From Variovorax brevis (lineage in GTDB: Bacteria > Pseudomonadota > Gammaproteobacteria > Burkholderiales > Burkholderiaceae_C), in NCBI RefSeq assembly GCF_030317105.1, contig NZ_JASZYG010000001.1:1-64000 (forward strand): a stretch of 64,000 nucleotides of DNA, given 5' to 3'. Positions 26,932-35,269 of the stretch are shown piece after piece; positions within the stretch are counted from its first letter, which is position 1, and every line of letters starts with the position of its first letter. The position numbers were made by a program, and so were the translations under genes. The notes beneath the pieces were generated by a model that saw nothing but the letters and a program-made list of their open reading frames with translations, ran no database searches and had not been told where the DNA came from.

Positions 26932-27710
26932 AGAGCGCGCTCAAGCACACGGCCGGTGTCGTCGCGCTTTCGATGGCTATGACGGGTTGCACGACGGTCG
27001 TTACCTACGCCCCCAAGCAAAAGGATCCAGCGCAGACATTGAAGTACACGCAGGGAGTTGGAACCCTGACCCAGCGGAACGACACCCATGAGGTGTTCAT
27101 GTATCCAGCGTTCAAGACGCAGAGCACGACAGACCCGACATTCATCATCGGCTTCGCGAACAACTCGCCGGAGCCAGTCAACTTCGACACGACGAACGTG
27201 AAGGCGTTTTTTCGGGGGCTGCAGGTGCCGGTCTACACCTATGTGGAGCGCACGGCGGAGATTCAGTCGAACAAGAGGTCCCAGCAGATCGCCCTGGCCA
27301 TTGCTGGTGGCTTGGCCGCTGGCGCCGCGGCCTACTCAGCGTCGAATCGCACCTATACGAGCAACTACTCGGGCTATGCGACAGGCCGGGGAGGCATCAC
27401 CACATTCTCTGGCTACAACACCGTGCGGATGTACGACCCGATGAGCGGAATTTTGGCGGGTGCGGCCGTCGGTGGCGTAACTGCCTTGGGGGTTCAGCAG
27501 ATCGAGTACAGCGCCCAGAACTTGGAACAGGCTGCTGGCGCGATCCTGCAAATGAACACCGTGGAGCCGTTGAAGATGGTGTCAGGTGCGCTGATCCTGA
27601 AGAGCTGCTGTGATCCATACCCCAACAAGGATGATCTGATTCGGTTCGAGGTGTCAGTCAATGGCAAGGTGTCGGTCTTTGAATTCGGCCGCACGGTGAT
27701 GGCGCAATAG
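26928..27710 (+). CDS. Lipoprotein with glycine-zipper-like segments
   Basis: 260 aa. Lipobox AMTGC at about 20-21. A beta-rich part (TFIIGFANNSPEPVNFDTTN) is followed by two Ala/Gly-rich segments (ALAIAGGLAAGAAAY and GILAGAAVGGVTALG), which look like glycine-zipper membrane-inserting hairpins separated by a Tyr/Ser/Gly-rich stretch. The C-terminal part returns to beta structure. It is probably anchored in the outer membrane; function unknown. Overlaps the small exported protein gene by 4 bp. Confidence 0.75.
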   Translation: MKSALKHTAGVVALSMAMTGCTTVVTYAPKQKDPAQTLKYTQGVGTLTQRNDTHEVFMYPAFKTQSTTDPTFIIGFANNSPEPVNFDTTNVKAFFRGLQVPVYTYVERTAEIQSNKRSQQIALAIAGGLAAGAAAYSASNRTYTSNYSGYATGRGGITTFSGYNTVRMYDPMSGILAGAAVGGVTALGVQQIEYSAQNLEQAAGAILQMNTVEPLKMVSGALILKSCCDPYPNKDDLIRFEVSVNGKVSVFEFGRTVMAQ

Positions 27711-27889
27711 CGCCGGGGCGGCGGCTGCTACGAGGCTGAGACCACCTCGTGCCCATCAGACGCTATGCACTTCCGCGTTCATCGTCGCCAGCATCACCCC
27801 GCTACTCTCAAACCATTGAGCGATTGAGCGCAGTCCCAACGCGCGAAGATCGGGCAGTTGGCTGCTTCTGAATGCCGCGAAATGGTGGT

Positions 27890-28395
27890 CCGGGCCCAAC
27901 GCAGTCAGTCAGCATCGACCGTCGTCCGACGGGTCCGCAGCGGTTGCTGCCTTTCGCTGTCGCTCGGTGAACTCACGCTGTGAGGCCGATTCCTGGATTC
28001 CTGTCATCCCATGGCGAAGAAGACTTCGGCACCAACGACTGGTCCAAAGGTATTGCAGTCATAGCCCGGCTGCATCCCGCGGGGCCTCGCTATCGCAGAG
28101 TCGAACGACCGCTTGCCTGGCTGCCCAAATGGAGGTCAGGGCTCAACGCGGTCGGTCGGCATCGACCGTCGTCCGACGGGTCCGCAGCGATTGCTGTCCT
28201 TCCCTTAAGCTCGGCGGATACACGCTCTGGTGCCGCCTGCGGTCATGCAGATGGGACGAAGATGTCAGAGCCGACGACCGGTTCCAAGGTAGTGCAGACA
28301 TAGGCCGTCACCGAACCTTGATCGGCCGCGCCATCACTGTATCGAAGTCCAGACGAGTGGCCGCTGTTCACGCCGCCGAACTGGGAGTTTGGGCC
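27890..28395. repeat. Tandem copies of a dispersed intergenic repeat (about 250 bp unit)
   Basis: GGTCCGCAGCGGTTGCTGCC / GGTCCGCAGCGATTGCTGTC and GCATCGACCGTCGTCCGACG occur twice about 245 bp apart; GACTGGTCCAAAGGTATTGC / GACCGGTTCCAAGGTAGTGC also recurs. Each unit contains a GAACGACCGC..CTGG..GCCCAAATGGAGGTCAGGGC-like block. Partial copies are at 1099-1262 and 53617-53765. No protein frame is conserved between copies. The remaining DNA of the 27711-28485 gap holds nothing else recognisable. Confidence 0.65.
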
Positions 28396-28485
28396 CGTTG
28401 CTTAACTACAGGGCTCTTCAAGGCAGAAGGTTCGCTCGACGGGCGACTCAAATCTGACATTGGGGCTCCCTGTAGGCGCGGCTGA

Positions 28486-28826
28486 TCAGCCGGCAGCCGA
28501 GGTGGGACCGGCGGCGCGCAGCACGACTTGGGCGCAGGGCAGGCCGGTTTCGCCGTCGAGCTTCGCCAACACGAGGCCAGGCGCGACGCCGAGGTGCGCG
28601 AGCGCGCCGCGCTCCATCGGATCGCGTTGCGTCCCGAAGCGCTCGAGCACGCCATCGGTCCCGCGCACCACCTGCCGAACTCGTCATGGGCGACCAGGGT
28701 CGCGGGCATGCGGCCGGGCCGGCGCTCGCAGACGATGGCGAAGCCGGTGCCGGTGGCACCAGGTAGCTGAACCTGCGCGACGGCGTACTCGGCCGTCAGG
28801 GCGGACTGGAGATCGGCTTTTGGCAT
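28486..28826 (-). pseudogene. Hypothetical protein of about 113 aa, frameshifted
   Basis: The first half, MPKADLQSALTAEYAVAQVQ and GFAIVCERRPGRMPATLVAH, is in one frame. The second half, VVRGTDGVLERFGTQRDPME and APGLVLAKLDGETGLPCAQ, is in another, with the switch near 28680. Joined, they would give one small protein of coherent composition. I do not recognise the family. It is probably inactive. Confidence 0.45.
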
Positions 28827-28968
28827 CGCCGGGATGTAGACCGGCGCGCGCGGGCAGCCTGCGATTATTAACTGTCGCGCAAGCTTCGCGGTGGCGAGTG
28901 AGCCCGTTGCCCAACAGCCAACTGCAGCCGCGCTTGCCCCAACTCAGGGGCAGAGGTGGTCCCTATTA

Positions 28969-28996
28969 CCCGGTGATTGCCAACAGCATCACCGGG
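28969..28996. terminator. Hairpin overlapping the 3' end of the 629-aa protein gene
   Basis: CCCGGTGAT (28969-28977) pairs with ATCACCGGG (28988-28996) around a 10-nt loop, 9 bp stem. The stop codon of the minus-strand gene lies inside one arm. There is no clear T run, so it may be an attenuating or stabilising structure rather than a classical terminator. Confidence 0.45.
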
Positions 28997-30878
28997 CATT
29001 GCACTTCCATCCCGCCCTGGACAACGAGGTGCCCATGGCGACCAGCTTCTCGGCACAGTAGGCCGGCGTGTTCTTCGACACGTAGGGCGCCCACTCTCTG
29101 GCGTCCGTTTTCTCGTAGACCAGGCATTGAAGGTCGCCTGGCTGCTTACCTGGGATAACTGCGGCCACCCGAAAGGCGGTGCCTTTCGAGCAAAGGAGAG
29201 TCTCCATGTTTGCTTGCGCAGGTTTAATCGCGCGGATTGTTGGTGGGGGCGGCCCAATCCATCGGCCTCCCTCAACCACTGAGACCCGTGTGACGCGAGC
29301 CATGGCAGCAGGGAGTCCTTGAATGGGAGGCGGCGCGGTCGTTGGGGCTGCGGAGGGAGACTGGCCGGCTGCGACAGTTGGCACGGGCTCTGCCTTTGCA
29401 GCGTTGGACTTCGCCCTCGCGGCATCCGTGATCCCGGTAGTCGTGTATGCCTGCTCGACCGCAAGGGTTGCGCCCATGTAAGTTAAGACAATTGCAGGAA
29501 CTATCGTTGCGACCGTGGTGGCCGGGTTCATCTCCCAAGACACCGCCCATCGATCGTGGAAAAGCGCCATTGCATTCATCCCTGGAACTTTGGCTAGAGC
29601 GACCATCGTCGCGCTGCCTTCGTTTGCCTGAGACAACGCCGGGAGCTGATCCGTCTGAATACCCACCACGGGGGTTCCGGGCGGGGTTTTCGACGCGTTT
29701 CCGATTGCCCGCCAATCCGAATGGACCTCGCCCTCCTTGCCGATCTCGACGTGGTGAAAGCCGCCGTCCTTATCCGTCATGATCAGTCGGCCCTGCTCGT
29801 CCTTCATGTAGTCGGTAGGGCGCGGGCACCCGTCGTCTGCGCCACCGGCCATGCACATTGCGCCTCCGTTCGCGGGGCCAAGTTCCTTCAGGAGATCGCG
29901 GTCGACGTAAGCCTTGTATCCATCCTGAACGAGGATCGCCGCCCCTCCTCTTAAAAACGCCTGGTTGATGGCGTTGGGGTCGCCGCCAGAGGCGGCGACT
30001 GCGGCACCGCCAATTGCGCCGACCACGGCGGCTCGTTGGATTGAGTCCGTCACCGTCCCGGTCTGCATCGTCGCCGCTTGCCCATTGGCCCAGGAACTCG
30101 CGCCCGCGATGATGCCGACGCGAATCGCCATGTTGATGTCGCCAGTCTGGTGGTACGTGAGCCAGGCTGCGTACGCCGCAGCTCCTGCAGGGCCGCCATA
30201 CACCGACGCGGCCACCGACCCTACTGTGGATAGCACAGAGCTTTCCATGGCCGCTTGCGCAGCGTTTTTCTCCGTGTTCTGAATGGGCTCGGTCGCCAGA
30301 TGGAAGAACGCATCGACCACCTTACCTTCCCGAAAGCGCTTCTCAGCGTTGCTCATGGCGCTCTGAGTACTCAGCGCTTCATTGATGACGTAGCGATAGA
30401 TCGCGACACCAGCGTCTTCAAGATCATGCTGCGAGCGGTTCGCTTGCTGACCGACGTCGGAGCCAGCCTTCCTTATCGTGGTCGCGACGTTGCCAGCACC
30501 GATCTGCACTTCTTTGGCGATGTCACCAGCCTCCTTCTGCACCTCCTTCAAAACGCTGCCGGCGCCGATCTGGGTTTCCCGAACAACATTACCAAGACCA
30601 ATGCCCGCTTCCTTGGAAGCGTCGGTGGCGACCTGGCCGACGGCCTTCCCCGCGTCGTTGACGGCTTGCGTCACCGTCTCAGTCGCTTTGGAGGCCTCCT
30701 TCGCGACGTTAGCGGGAGCCTGTGTAACGGTATTGACGACCTCTGTCACCGTTGGAACTTCAATTCGAGGTGGGTCTATTCGGATGTTGCAGCACGCTTC
30801 GCCGACGAGCGGCAGCCCAAGCAGGGCAATCGCAAGAACTGGGTTGCCGATAGGTCGTTTTCCCATGGTGAGCCCCAA
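28989..30878 (-). CDS. Exported protein with long amphipathic/coiled-coil N-terminal region
   Basis: 629 aa; an alternative start at the second Met (30866, MGKRPIGNP) would give a tighter signal peptide. Residues about 45-180 are a helical repeat rich in Val, Ala, Thr and Glu (units like VRETQIGAGSVLKEVQKEAG and AKEVQIGAGNVATTIRKAG). Ala/Gly-rich hydrophobic segments follow (VGSVAASVYGGPAGAAAYAA; VVGAIGGAAVAASGG). Near 420-450 a block KVPGMNAMALFHDRWAVSWE precedes a hydrophobic helix. The overall shape recalls proteins that insert into or coat membranes and some polymorphic-toxin scaffolds, but no known toxin domain is evident. The 186-aa exported protein gene lies 3 bp upstream in the same operon. 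Confidence 0.6.
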   Translation of the reverse strand: MGLTMGKRPIGNPVLAIALLGLPLVGEACCNIRIDPPRIEVPTVTEVVNTVTQAPANVAKEASKATETVTQAVNDAGKAVGQVATDASKEAGIGLGNVVRETQIGAGSVLKEVQKEAGDIAKEVQIGAGNVATTIRKAGSDVGQQANRSQHDLEDAGVAIYRYVINEALSTQSAMSNAEKRFREGKVVDAFFHLATEPIQNTEKNAAQAAMESSVLSTVGSVAASVYGGPAGAAAYAAWLTYHQTGDINMAIRVGIIAGASSWANGQAATMQTGTVTDSIQRAAVVGAIGGAAVAASGGDPNAINQAFLRGGAAILVQDGYKAYVDRDLLKELGPANGGAMCMAGGADDGCPRPTDYMKDEQGRLIMTDKDGGFHHVEIGKEGEVHSDWRAIGNASKTPPGTPVVGIQTDQLPALSQANEGSATMVALAKVPGMNAMALFHDRWAVSWEMNPATTVATIVPAIVLTYMGATLAVEQAYTTTGITDAARAKSNAAKAEPVPTVAAGQSPSAAPTTAPPPIQGLPAAMARVTRVSVVEGGRWIGPPPPTIRAIKPAQANMETLLCSKGTAFRVAAVIPGKQPGDLQCLVYEKTDAREWAPYVSKNTPAYCAEKLVAMGTSLSRAGWKCNAR

Positions 30879-30881
30879 TCC

Positions 30882-31442
30882 TTACCGAGCATGGTCAAGT
30901 TGAAGCGACTTCCAGTCCTTGCGGTAGTCGTCGATGATCGAATCGTAGTCAGCCTTGGACAGCGCGCCCGCCTTCAACTGCCTGTCAGCGTCGACGCGCG
31001 ACATCTCCAAGAAGCCCTTGTACGGCTTTGTGATCTGGTCGTTGCGATATGTCTTGTCGTAGGGGCCAGGATCTCCCGGTTTTGGCGGCCAAGTCGAGAG
31101 AATTTCGAAGTTGTCCTTGACGCAAAATCGGTTGAGCTTGCAGCTCTGTTCGATCATTTCCTTGGCTGTCGGCGGCACAAGGATTTTCTGTTGCTCCAAT
31201 GGAGTCCGCATGCACAGCATCATCAGGCAGACCTTGGGGATCGAGGGTCCGCCTGCAAGGCACTGCTCGCAGATGCTTGTTGCCGCGCCCCACTTACCGC
31301 CGTCTTGTTGATACACAGCCAACCTCGGTGACGACTGGGACTTCGGGACGTAAGTCCCCAGTGTGGGCGCCTGGGAAAAAGCGCTCGATGCCACGATCAG
31401 GGACAGCAGCGACAGCGCGACCACTCTTGCGAAAGTTGCCAT
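30882..31442 (-). CDS. Exported cysteine-containing protein, partner of the 629-aa protein
   Basis: 186 aa with signal peptide (MATFARVVALSLLSLIVASS, AFS). Mature part has six Cys (SICEQCLAGGPSIPKVCLMM, EQSCKLNRFC) that may form disulphides, and a charged C-terminal helix (ADRQLKAGALSKADYDSIID). Family not recognised. Just 3 bp separate it from the downstream gene, so the two are co-expressed and may act together, for example as a periplasmic pair. Confidence 0.65.
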   Translation of the reverse strand: MATFARVVALSLLSLIVASSAFSQAPTLGTYVPKSQSSPRLAVYQQDGGKWGAATSICEQCLAGGPSIPKVCLMMLCMRTPLEQQKILVPPTAKEMIEQSCKLNRFCVKDNFEILSTWPPKPGDPGPYDKTYRNDQITKPYKGFLEMSRVDADRQLKAGALSKADYDSIIDDYRKDWKSLQLDHAR

Positions 31443-31613
31443 GACGGTTCCCAGGTCAATCGACGGCTCCGGCTCAGTTCAAAACTTCAGCTGCCGCCGA
31501 GGAAATCATGCAACGAAAGGATCCATCGGTGAAGGGATCAATGCACCCCATGTTGAGGATGCGAATCGCTCAATTCGCACTTCTCAACATGAACAGTCTC
31601 ACTGGCGTGACGT

Positions 31614-32228
31614 TTAGCTGCGCCAGCTGCGAACGCGCCCCGCATCGGTGTGCGTGAAGGCCTTCGTGGCGTCCCCACGCCGCCGGCCACGAGCCACTCG
31701 GCGAACTGGCCGAATGGTCGACACGCCCGCGATCGTGGCGTCGATGGCGCCACCATGAACATGCCAACTGTCGCGCACCGAACGTTCCCTGATCTCGTTG
31801 GTGATCGGGTGGCGAAAGGGGTCCACTCGAACGGGCGGGCCATGTTGAACCACGAGAGCCAGAGGTGATGGCGTAGTGGACGTCGAAGATGAGGGGGTTC
31901 ATCAGCATCCATTGGGACACTTGCTCGCGCGTGAAGCGCCCGGACTCTAGGGGCGCGGTGCACATGCGGGCTGTCCCGCTGGACCAAGACCTCGAGTGTG
32001 ACGTCACGTGCGAACCCGCACAGCCGCTGGTACTCGCTGTCCACGACCAGTAGGTGCTCCTGATCACTTCGCCAGTGGCGGTTCGTCGCACCCACACCGT
32101 CCGGTCGCGCGTCCAGAAGTCCTCCTCGCCGGTGGGCGAGCCTGCGCCAGCCATGGCCGCTCCTGCCTGCTGCGCCCACGCCTGCGCGGCCGGATTGGCC
32201 AGCAATGCGCTGCCAAGACTCAGGCCGA
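31614..32228 (-). pseudogene. Heavily frameshifted gene of unknown family
   Basis: Coherent protein segments alternate among three minus frames: PTGEEDFWTRDRTVWVRRTA, then VDSEYQRLCGFARDVTLEVL, then REQVSQWMLMNPLIFDVHYA, then HPITNEIRERSVRDSWHVHG. At least four frame changes are needed to join them. The start lies near or in the IS481-type fragment. Composition suggests a once functional soluble protein of about 200 aa; I cannot name it. Confidence 0.5.
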
Positions 32229-32360
32229 CTAGCTGTTGAGTTGCAATAGGTTGTTCCCGCCAAGTCTGGACAGGAGGCTTGTAGCCCACAAGGCCGAGTG
32301 GGGCCTTCGGGCGTTGTAGTAGCTCAGGAAGGCCGGCAGCCAAGCGGTGCGCTCGTGGCT
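32229..32360 (-). mobile_element. IS481-family transposase C-terminal fragment
   Basis: Translation ends WLPAFLSYYNARRPHSAL followed, with compensating shifts, by SRLGGNNLLQLNS and a stop. RPHSALG...P.SRL..NNLL is the typical C-terminal end of IS481-type (and related IS3) integrase-core transposases. The catalytic domain is missing. Confidence 0.6.
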
Positions 32361-32759
32361 GCCCGCTCCTGCGTGTGCTATGTCACACGGCCGCTGTTTG
32401 AATTTGGTTTGGTGCAACTGTCAAGTTCCGAGGTAGACGAGTCGTACGTCGAGGAAGGTGCCAACGTCGGCTTTCGTCAGCCGCTGTCATTCATCGCCGA
32501 AAAGTGAACTTCAGCACCCAGTCGTCACTTGCCCTTCGCTTCGCGCGGCCCAAGGACCGCTGATGGCCGAGACTGCCTGTCCGCCAAACTCGCTGATAGC
32601 AGCCCTTGGCCAAGCGCGATCATGTTAAGGTCAGCTACCAAGCGCTGCCGCGAACTGGTACTCGCGGCCAGAAGCGGCCGCTCGAGGAAGACCCAGAAAT
32701 CGCCCGAAAGCAGTCGGCTGACCGGACGGGTGCCGCGAACCTACATGCCTTGCCCGTCG
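32361..32759. other. Intergenic stretch, no gene supported
   Basis: Remnant DNA between the IS481 fragment and the DCC-family gene. Plus-strand frames are shadows of the minus-strand gene further right. No IS end or RNA feature identified. Confidence 0.45.
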
Positions 32760-33149
32760 TCAATCCAAGAAGCGTTCGGCGTAGTTCGGAGGTGGCATCG
32801 CGCATGTTTCGGTGCGGCCGAACAACCAATATCGGTTTCGAGCGACCCAACGATAGAGCGTGTCGCGCAAGGGCGCCGGCACCAGCCATGCTCCCCACGC
32901 GAGACGCCATGGCCATCCCAGCGCATGCAGAACGCGCAGGATGGCTGATGTGTGTTGCCACGTGCGTGCCCCCTCAACCACGAGCAGCGTCTGCAAGCCA
33001 TCGACTTTTAGACCCGCCTCGGCGAGCAAGTCCTTTCCGGCTGCCCCTTGGATTGAAGCGAACCGAACGACACCGCGCCGGTCGTGCCGCAACAGAAACT
33101 GCACCCAACCGTTGCGGAGCAGGCATTGAGCATCGAAGACAACAATCAC
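32760..33149 (-). CDS. DCC-family (DUF393) thiol-disulphide oxidoreductase-like protein
   Basis: 129 aa starting at GTG 33149. Sequence fits the DCC family along its whole length: VVFDAQCLLRNGWVQFLLRH, GVVRFASIQGAAGKDLLAEA, then WQHTSAILRVLHALGWPWRL and the end PPPNYAERFLD. The family motif DxxCxxC is altered: Asp and the first Cys are present, but the second Cys is Arg (CLLRN), so redox activity is doubtful. Its start overlaps the stop of the DUF4166 gene (GTGA), as in intact operons of this type. Confidence 0.75.
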   Translation of the reverse strand: MIVVFDAQCLLRNGWVQFLLRHDRRGVVRFASIQGAAGKDLLAEAGLKVDGLQTLLVVEGARTWQHTSAILRVLHALGWPWRLAWGAWLVPAPLRDTLYRWVARNRYWLFGRTETCAMPPPNYAERFLD

Positions 33150-33693
33150 ACTGACTCCTTCACGCTGATGGTCAAGTGCCCGCGATAGCTTGCCACGGTG
33201 CCAATCGCGGGCAGCGAGGCTCGAACTCGAAAGTGAAGCCGGTCACTTTGCCCCGTCTCCTCCGCAACGACCCTCGGAAGCAGCCAGCGCGGGCATCGCA
33301 CTCCCAAGAAGTGCAGTCCAATCGAACGCATCTCGAGTTGGCCTCCTGTTTCGCAGAGATTAAAGGTCAGTCGGGCGGCGCCCAACTGTTCGACGACCTG
33401 CCTAGCATCAAGGCGGATGCGTGACGTCATCCTCTGGCCAGAGAAATGACGGGTCCAGGTTTCGACCTCGGGGGCCGCGTGGAGTTCGAATCGGATGGGG
33501 CCGCTTGATGTTGCCCGACGAGGTGTTCCAAGGCAAAGCGCGAGGAGCCTCGCTGCGAACGTTGAGGGCGCATCCGTGTCGACCCAGCCGTGAAGTTCCT
33601 GCAAGCCGCCAACGTGTGAAAGCGCTGTACCGCGGGCGGTAGGCGCTCGAAACTCTCGCCCATGGCCTGCTGGTACATCGACGCAGTTCTCAT
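33146..33693 (-). pseudogene. DUF4166-family gene with frameshift
   Basis: The N-terminal part MYQQAMGESFERLPPAVQRF is in one frame, then at about 33600 the frame shifts and continues ELHGWVDTDAPSTFAARLLA, AAPEVETWTRHFSGQRMTSR and PRWLLPRVVAEETGQSDRLH to the stop. Together these cover a typical DUF4166 protein of about 180 aa. Often such genes follow a saccharopine-dehydrogenase-like gene and precede a DCC gene, which is the order here. A single-base indel would explain the break. Confidence 0.7.
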
Positions 33694-34030
33694 GCGACCA
33701 CCTCCGCCATCCGGATGTTCAGACCTTGCGCTTCCTTCTCGAAGTCTTCAACCGACAGGCTACCCACACAGGGCATCGCGCCAGCCGGCTGTATGTCGCC
33801 TTCGCTCAGCTTCCGGACCAACGCGGCCGCAGCCAATGTCGGAACGTAGGGCCCGTCGCCGTGCGTAGCGACCAAACTCCAAACACGCGACGCCTCGACC
33901 TTGTCGTCTTGAAGCCCAGAGACCGCAACATGCATCGCTCCCGCATCGGACCCCCAGCCCTTGAAGATGTCTGCGGCGCTTTTGAGCCAGCGCGCATGGT
34001 CGGACCAGTCGCGGACAAGGCCGTGGCGAG
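33690..34030 (-). pseudogene. C-terminal fragment of a saccharopine-dehydrogenase-like (NADP-binding) protein
   Basis: About 113 residues: DWSDHARWLKSAADIFKGWG, AMHVAVSGL, then ATHGDGPYVPTLAAAALVRK and AGAMPCVGSLSVEDFE. This is the C-terminal end of the saccharopine dehydrogenase-like proteins usually found before DUF4166. The Rossmann domain is missing; at about 34030 the sequence turns into imuB, so the gene was truncated by a deletion or recombination. Confidence 0.65.
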
Positions 34031-34642
34031 CCATCCGCACATCTGTAAGAGAAGCCTACGCGCACCGAACAGCATGGCCGGCGCAAGCTCGACGCGCGAC
34101 ATCAGCTCGAGCCGAGCAAGGAACGTCTCCGGAAGCGTCTCCCAGGCATGACTGTCTGGTCGAAGACCGTAGGCCTGGTCGAGCGCAGTAAGCAGTTCTT
34201 TGTCGAAACGCCGGCTGATACCGCCACGCGGCAACTTTCGAACATCACCCACGGTCTGGCAGCCAAGATGCGCAAGGGTCGTCTGATGAGGCCGCGTCGC
34301 AGTCAACGTCTCCATCGGCAACCCGTCGAGCAACTCGTTCAGCGGCCGGCGTACGCCGTTCTCGATGCCAGCGCGCGCGAGCGCGAGCGCGCCCAGGCTC
34401 GTCGGTGCCCAGGCAACGCCGATGGCGCCGAATTCCGCAGCCTCGACGACCACACGGTCTCGCAACGCCCGCTTCCCGCCAAAAAGGCGCGTACTTGCCT
34501 CCACTTCCATGACGACGGCTTCATCGACGATGGCAACGCGCGGGGTGAACTGCAGCGCCCACGTTGCCAGTCCCCTGAGCTCGTCATCAGTGGGCTGCAA
34601 CGCCTCCGGGTGCGGCGGGAGAAGGAGTGCGGTCCACAGCAT
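34031..34642 (-). pseudogene. imuB: N-terminal fragment of imuB (DNA polymerase Y-family SOS mutasome protein)
   Basis: About 204 residues from the start MLWTALLLPPHPEALQPTDD: LATWALQFTPRVAIVDEAVV, EVEASTRLFGGKRALRDRVV, then GLRPDSHAWETLPETFLARL and LFGARRLLLQMCGWLA. This is the start of ImuB, an inactive Y-family polymerase homologue that with ImuA and DnaE2 supports damage-induced mutagenesis. After the little-finger-like start it is joined to saccharopine-dehydrogenase sequence. The true protein is about 450-500 aa, so this cannot function. Confidence 0.75.
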
Positions 34643-34826
34643 CGCTGGGCACCTCTCGAAGCAATCGACTGGGTTTCCTCAGGCGCGGGGTAAGGATGGA
34701 AGCAAGGCCGCCGGGGATGGACGGAAGCACCACTGTTCCGTCGTGACCTGGACCGCCACGTTTGAAAACATGGACGAGGAGCTCCCAATCCGGGCCCGCG
34801 CTCGCCATCACACGCAGTGGCGCGGG
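34587..34826 (-). pseudogene. imuA: C-terminal fragment of imuA
   Basis: About 79 residues: RVMASAGPDWELLVHVFKRG, GTVVLPSIPGGLASILTPRL and SDAVDRTPSPAA, the C-terminal end of ImuA, the RecA-like partner of ImuB. It overlaps the imuB start by 56 bp, the usual arrangement. The RecA-like core is missing and the sequence abuts a radical-SAM fragment on the other strand. Confidence 0.65.
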
Positions 34827-35091
34827 TGAGGTTCGCGACCTCTTCGTTGAATGGCTCCAGGAACATTTTCCCTTGCGAGCTGACAACGCGATGAGCTTGG
34901 TTCGACAGATGCGAGGCGGAGCTGACTACGATGCATCCTTCGGAATGAGGATGCGAGGGCGGGGGCACTATGCGAACCTATTGCGTCAGCGCCTTGCCAT
35001 TGCGGTTCGGCGTCTTGGCTTATCGCGCCTATATGGAGCGAACAACACTTCGTTGTTTCGGGTGCCTGGTTCTCGGCCTTCGCTGTTCTAG
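34827..35091 (+). pseudogene. C-terminal fragment of a PA0069-type radical SAM protein
   Basis: Plus-strand translation LFVEWLQEHFPLRADNAMSL, VRQMRGGADYDASFGMRMRG and LLRQRLAIAVRRLGL matches the C-terminal end of PA0069-family (Rv2578c-like, SplB-related) radical SAM proteins. The CxxxCxxC cluster domain is missing. It adjoins the imuA fragment tail to tail, so the boundary at about 34827 is a recombination scar. Confidence 0.65.
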
Positions 35092-35133
35092 ACCGAGGGC
35101 GCGTTGCACCTGCCGCCTTTCGTGGAGGTGGAG

Positions 35134-35147
35134 GGCTGCCGGCAGCC
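35134..35147. repeat. 14-bp perfect palindrome in the gap before the six-gene cluster
   Basis: GGCTGCCGGCAGCC is self-complementary and is flanked by AGGTGGA and ACCTTCA, giving a longer imperfect stem. It lies about 120 bp upstream of the first cluster gene. It could be a terminator stem, an operator or a recombination scar; no T run follows. Confidence 0.35.
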
Positions 35148-35212
35148 ACCTTCAGTGACGCGTGACCCGGTCGCCTCCATCGGGCTTGCTTTGCCTCTTG
35201 CCTAGCTCCCAC

Positions 35213-35261
35213 TTCACGGAGCATCCTTCGCACCTAAGATGAAAGGGTTCATTTTTGGAGG
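35213..35261 (+). promoter_or_regulatory. Candidate promoter and ribosome-binding site of the six-gene cluster
   Basis: TTCACG (35213-35218) and TAAGAT (35235-35240) are separated by 16 bp and lie 30 bp before the ATG at 35270; the match to sigma70 elements is weak. A good Shine-Dalgarno GGAGG (35257-35261) precedes the ATG by 8 nt. The start is well supported; the promoter is a suggestion. Confidence 0.3.
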
Positions 35262-35269
35262 GATGAGAA

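Noticed and set aside
30255..31331. 358-aa plus-strand open frame
   Set aside because: Antisense to the two-gene exported operon on the minus strand, both of which have signal peptides and tight spacing.
34762..34826. Start of a plus-strand protein at 34762
   Set aside because: The first residues are antisense to imuA; only the part from about 34827 matches the radical SAM family.
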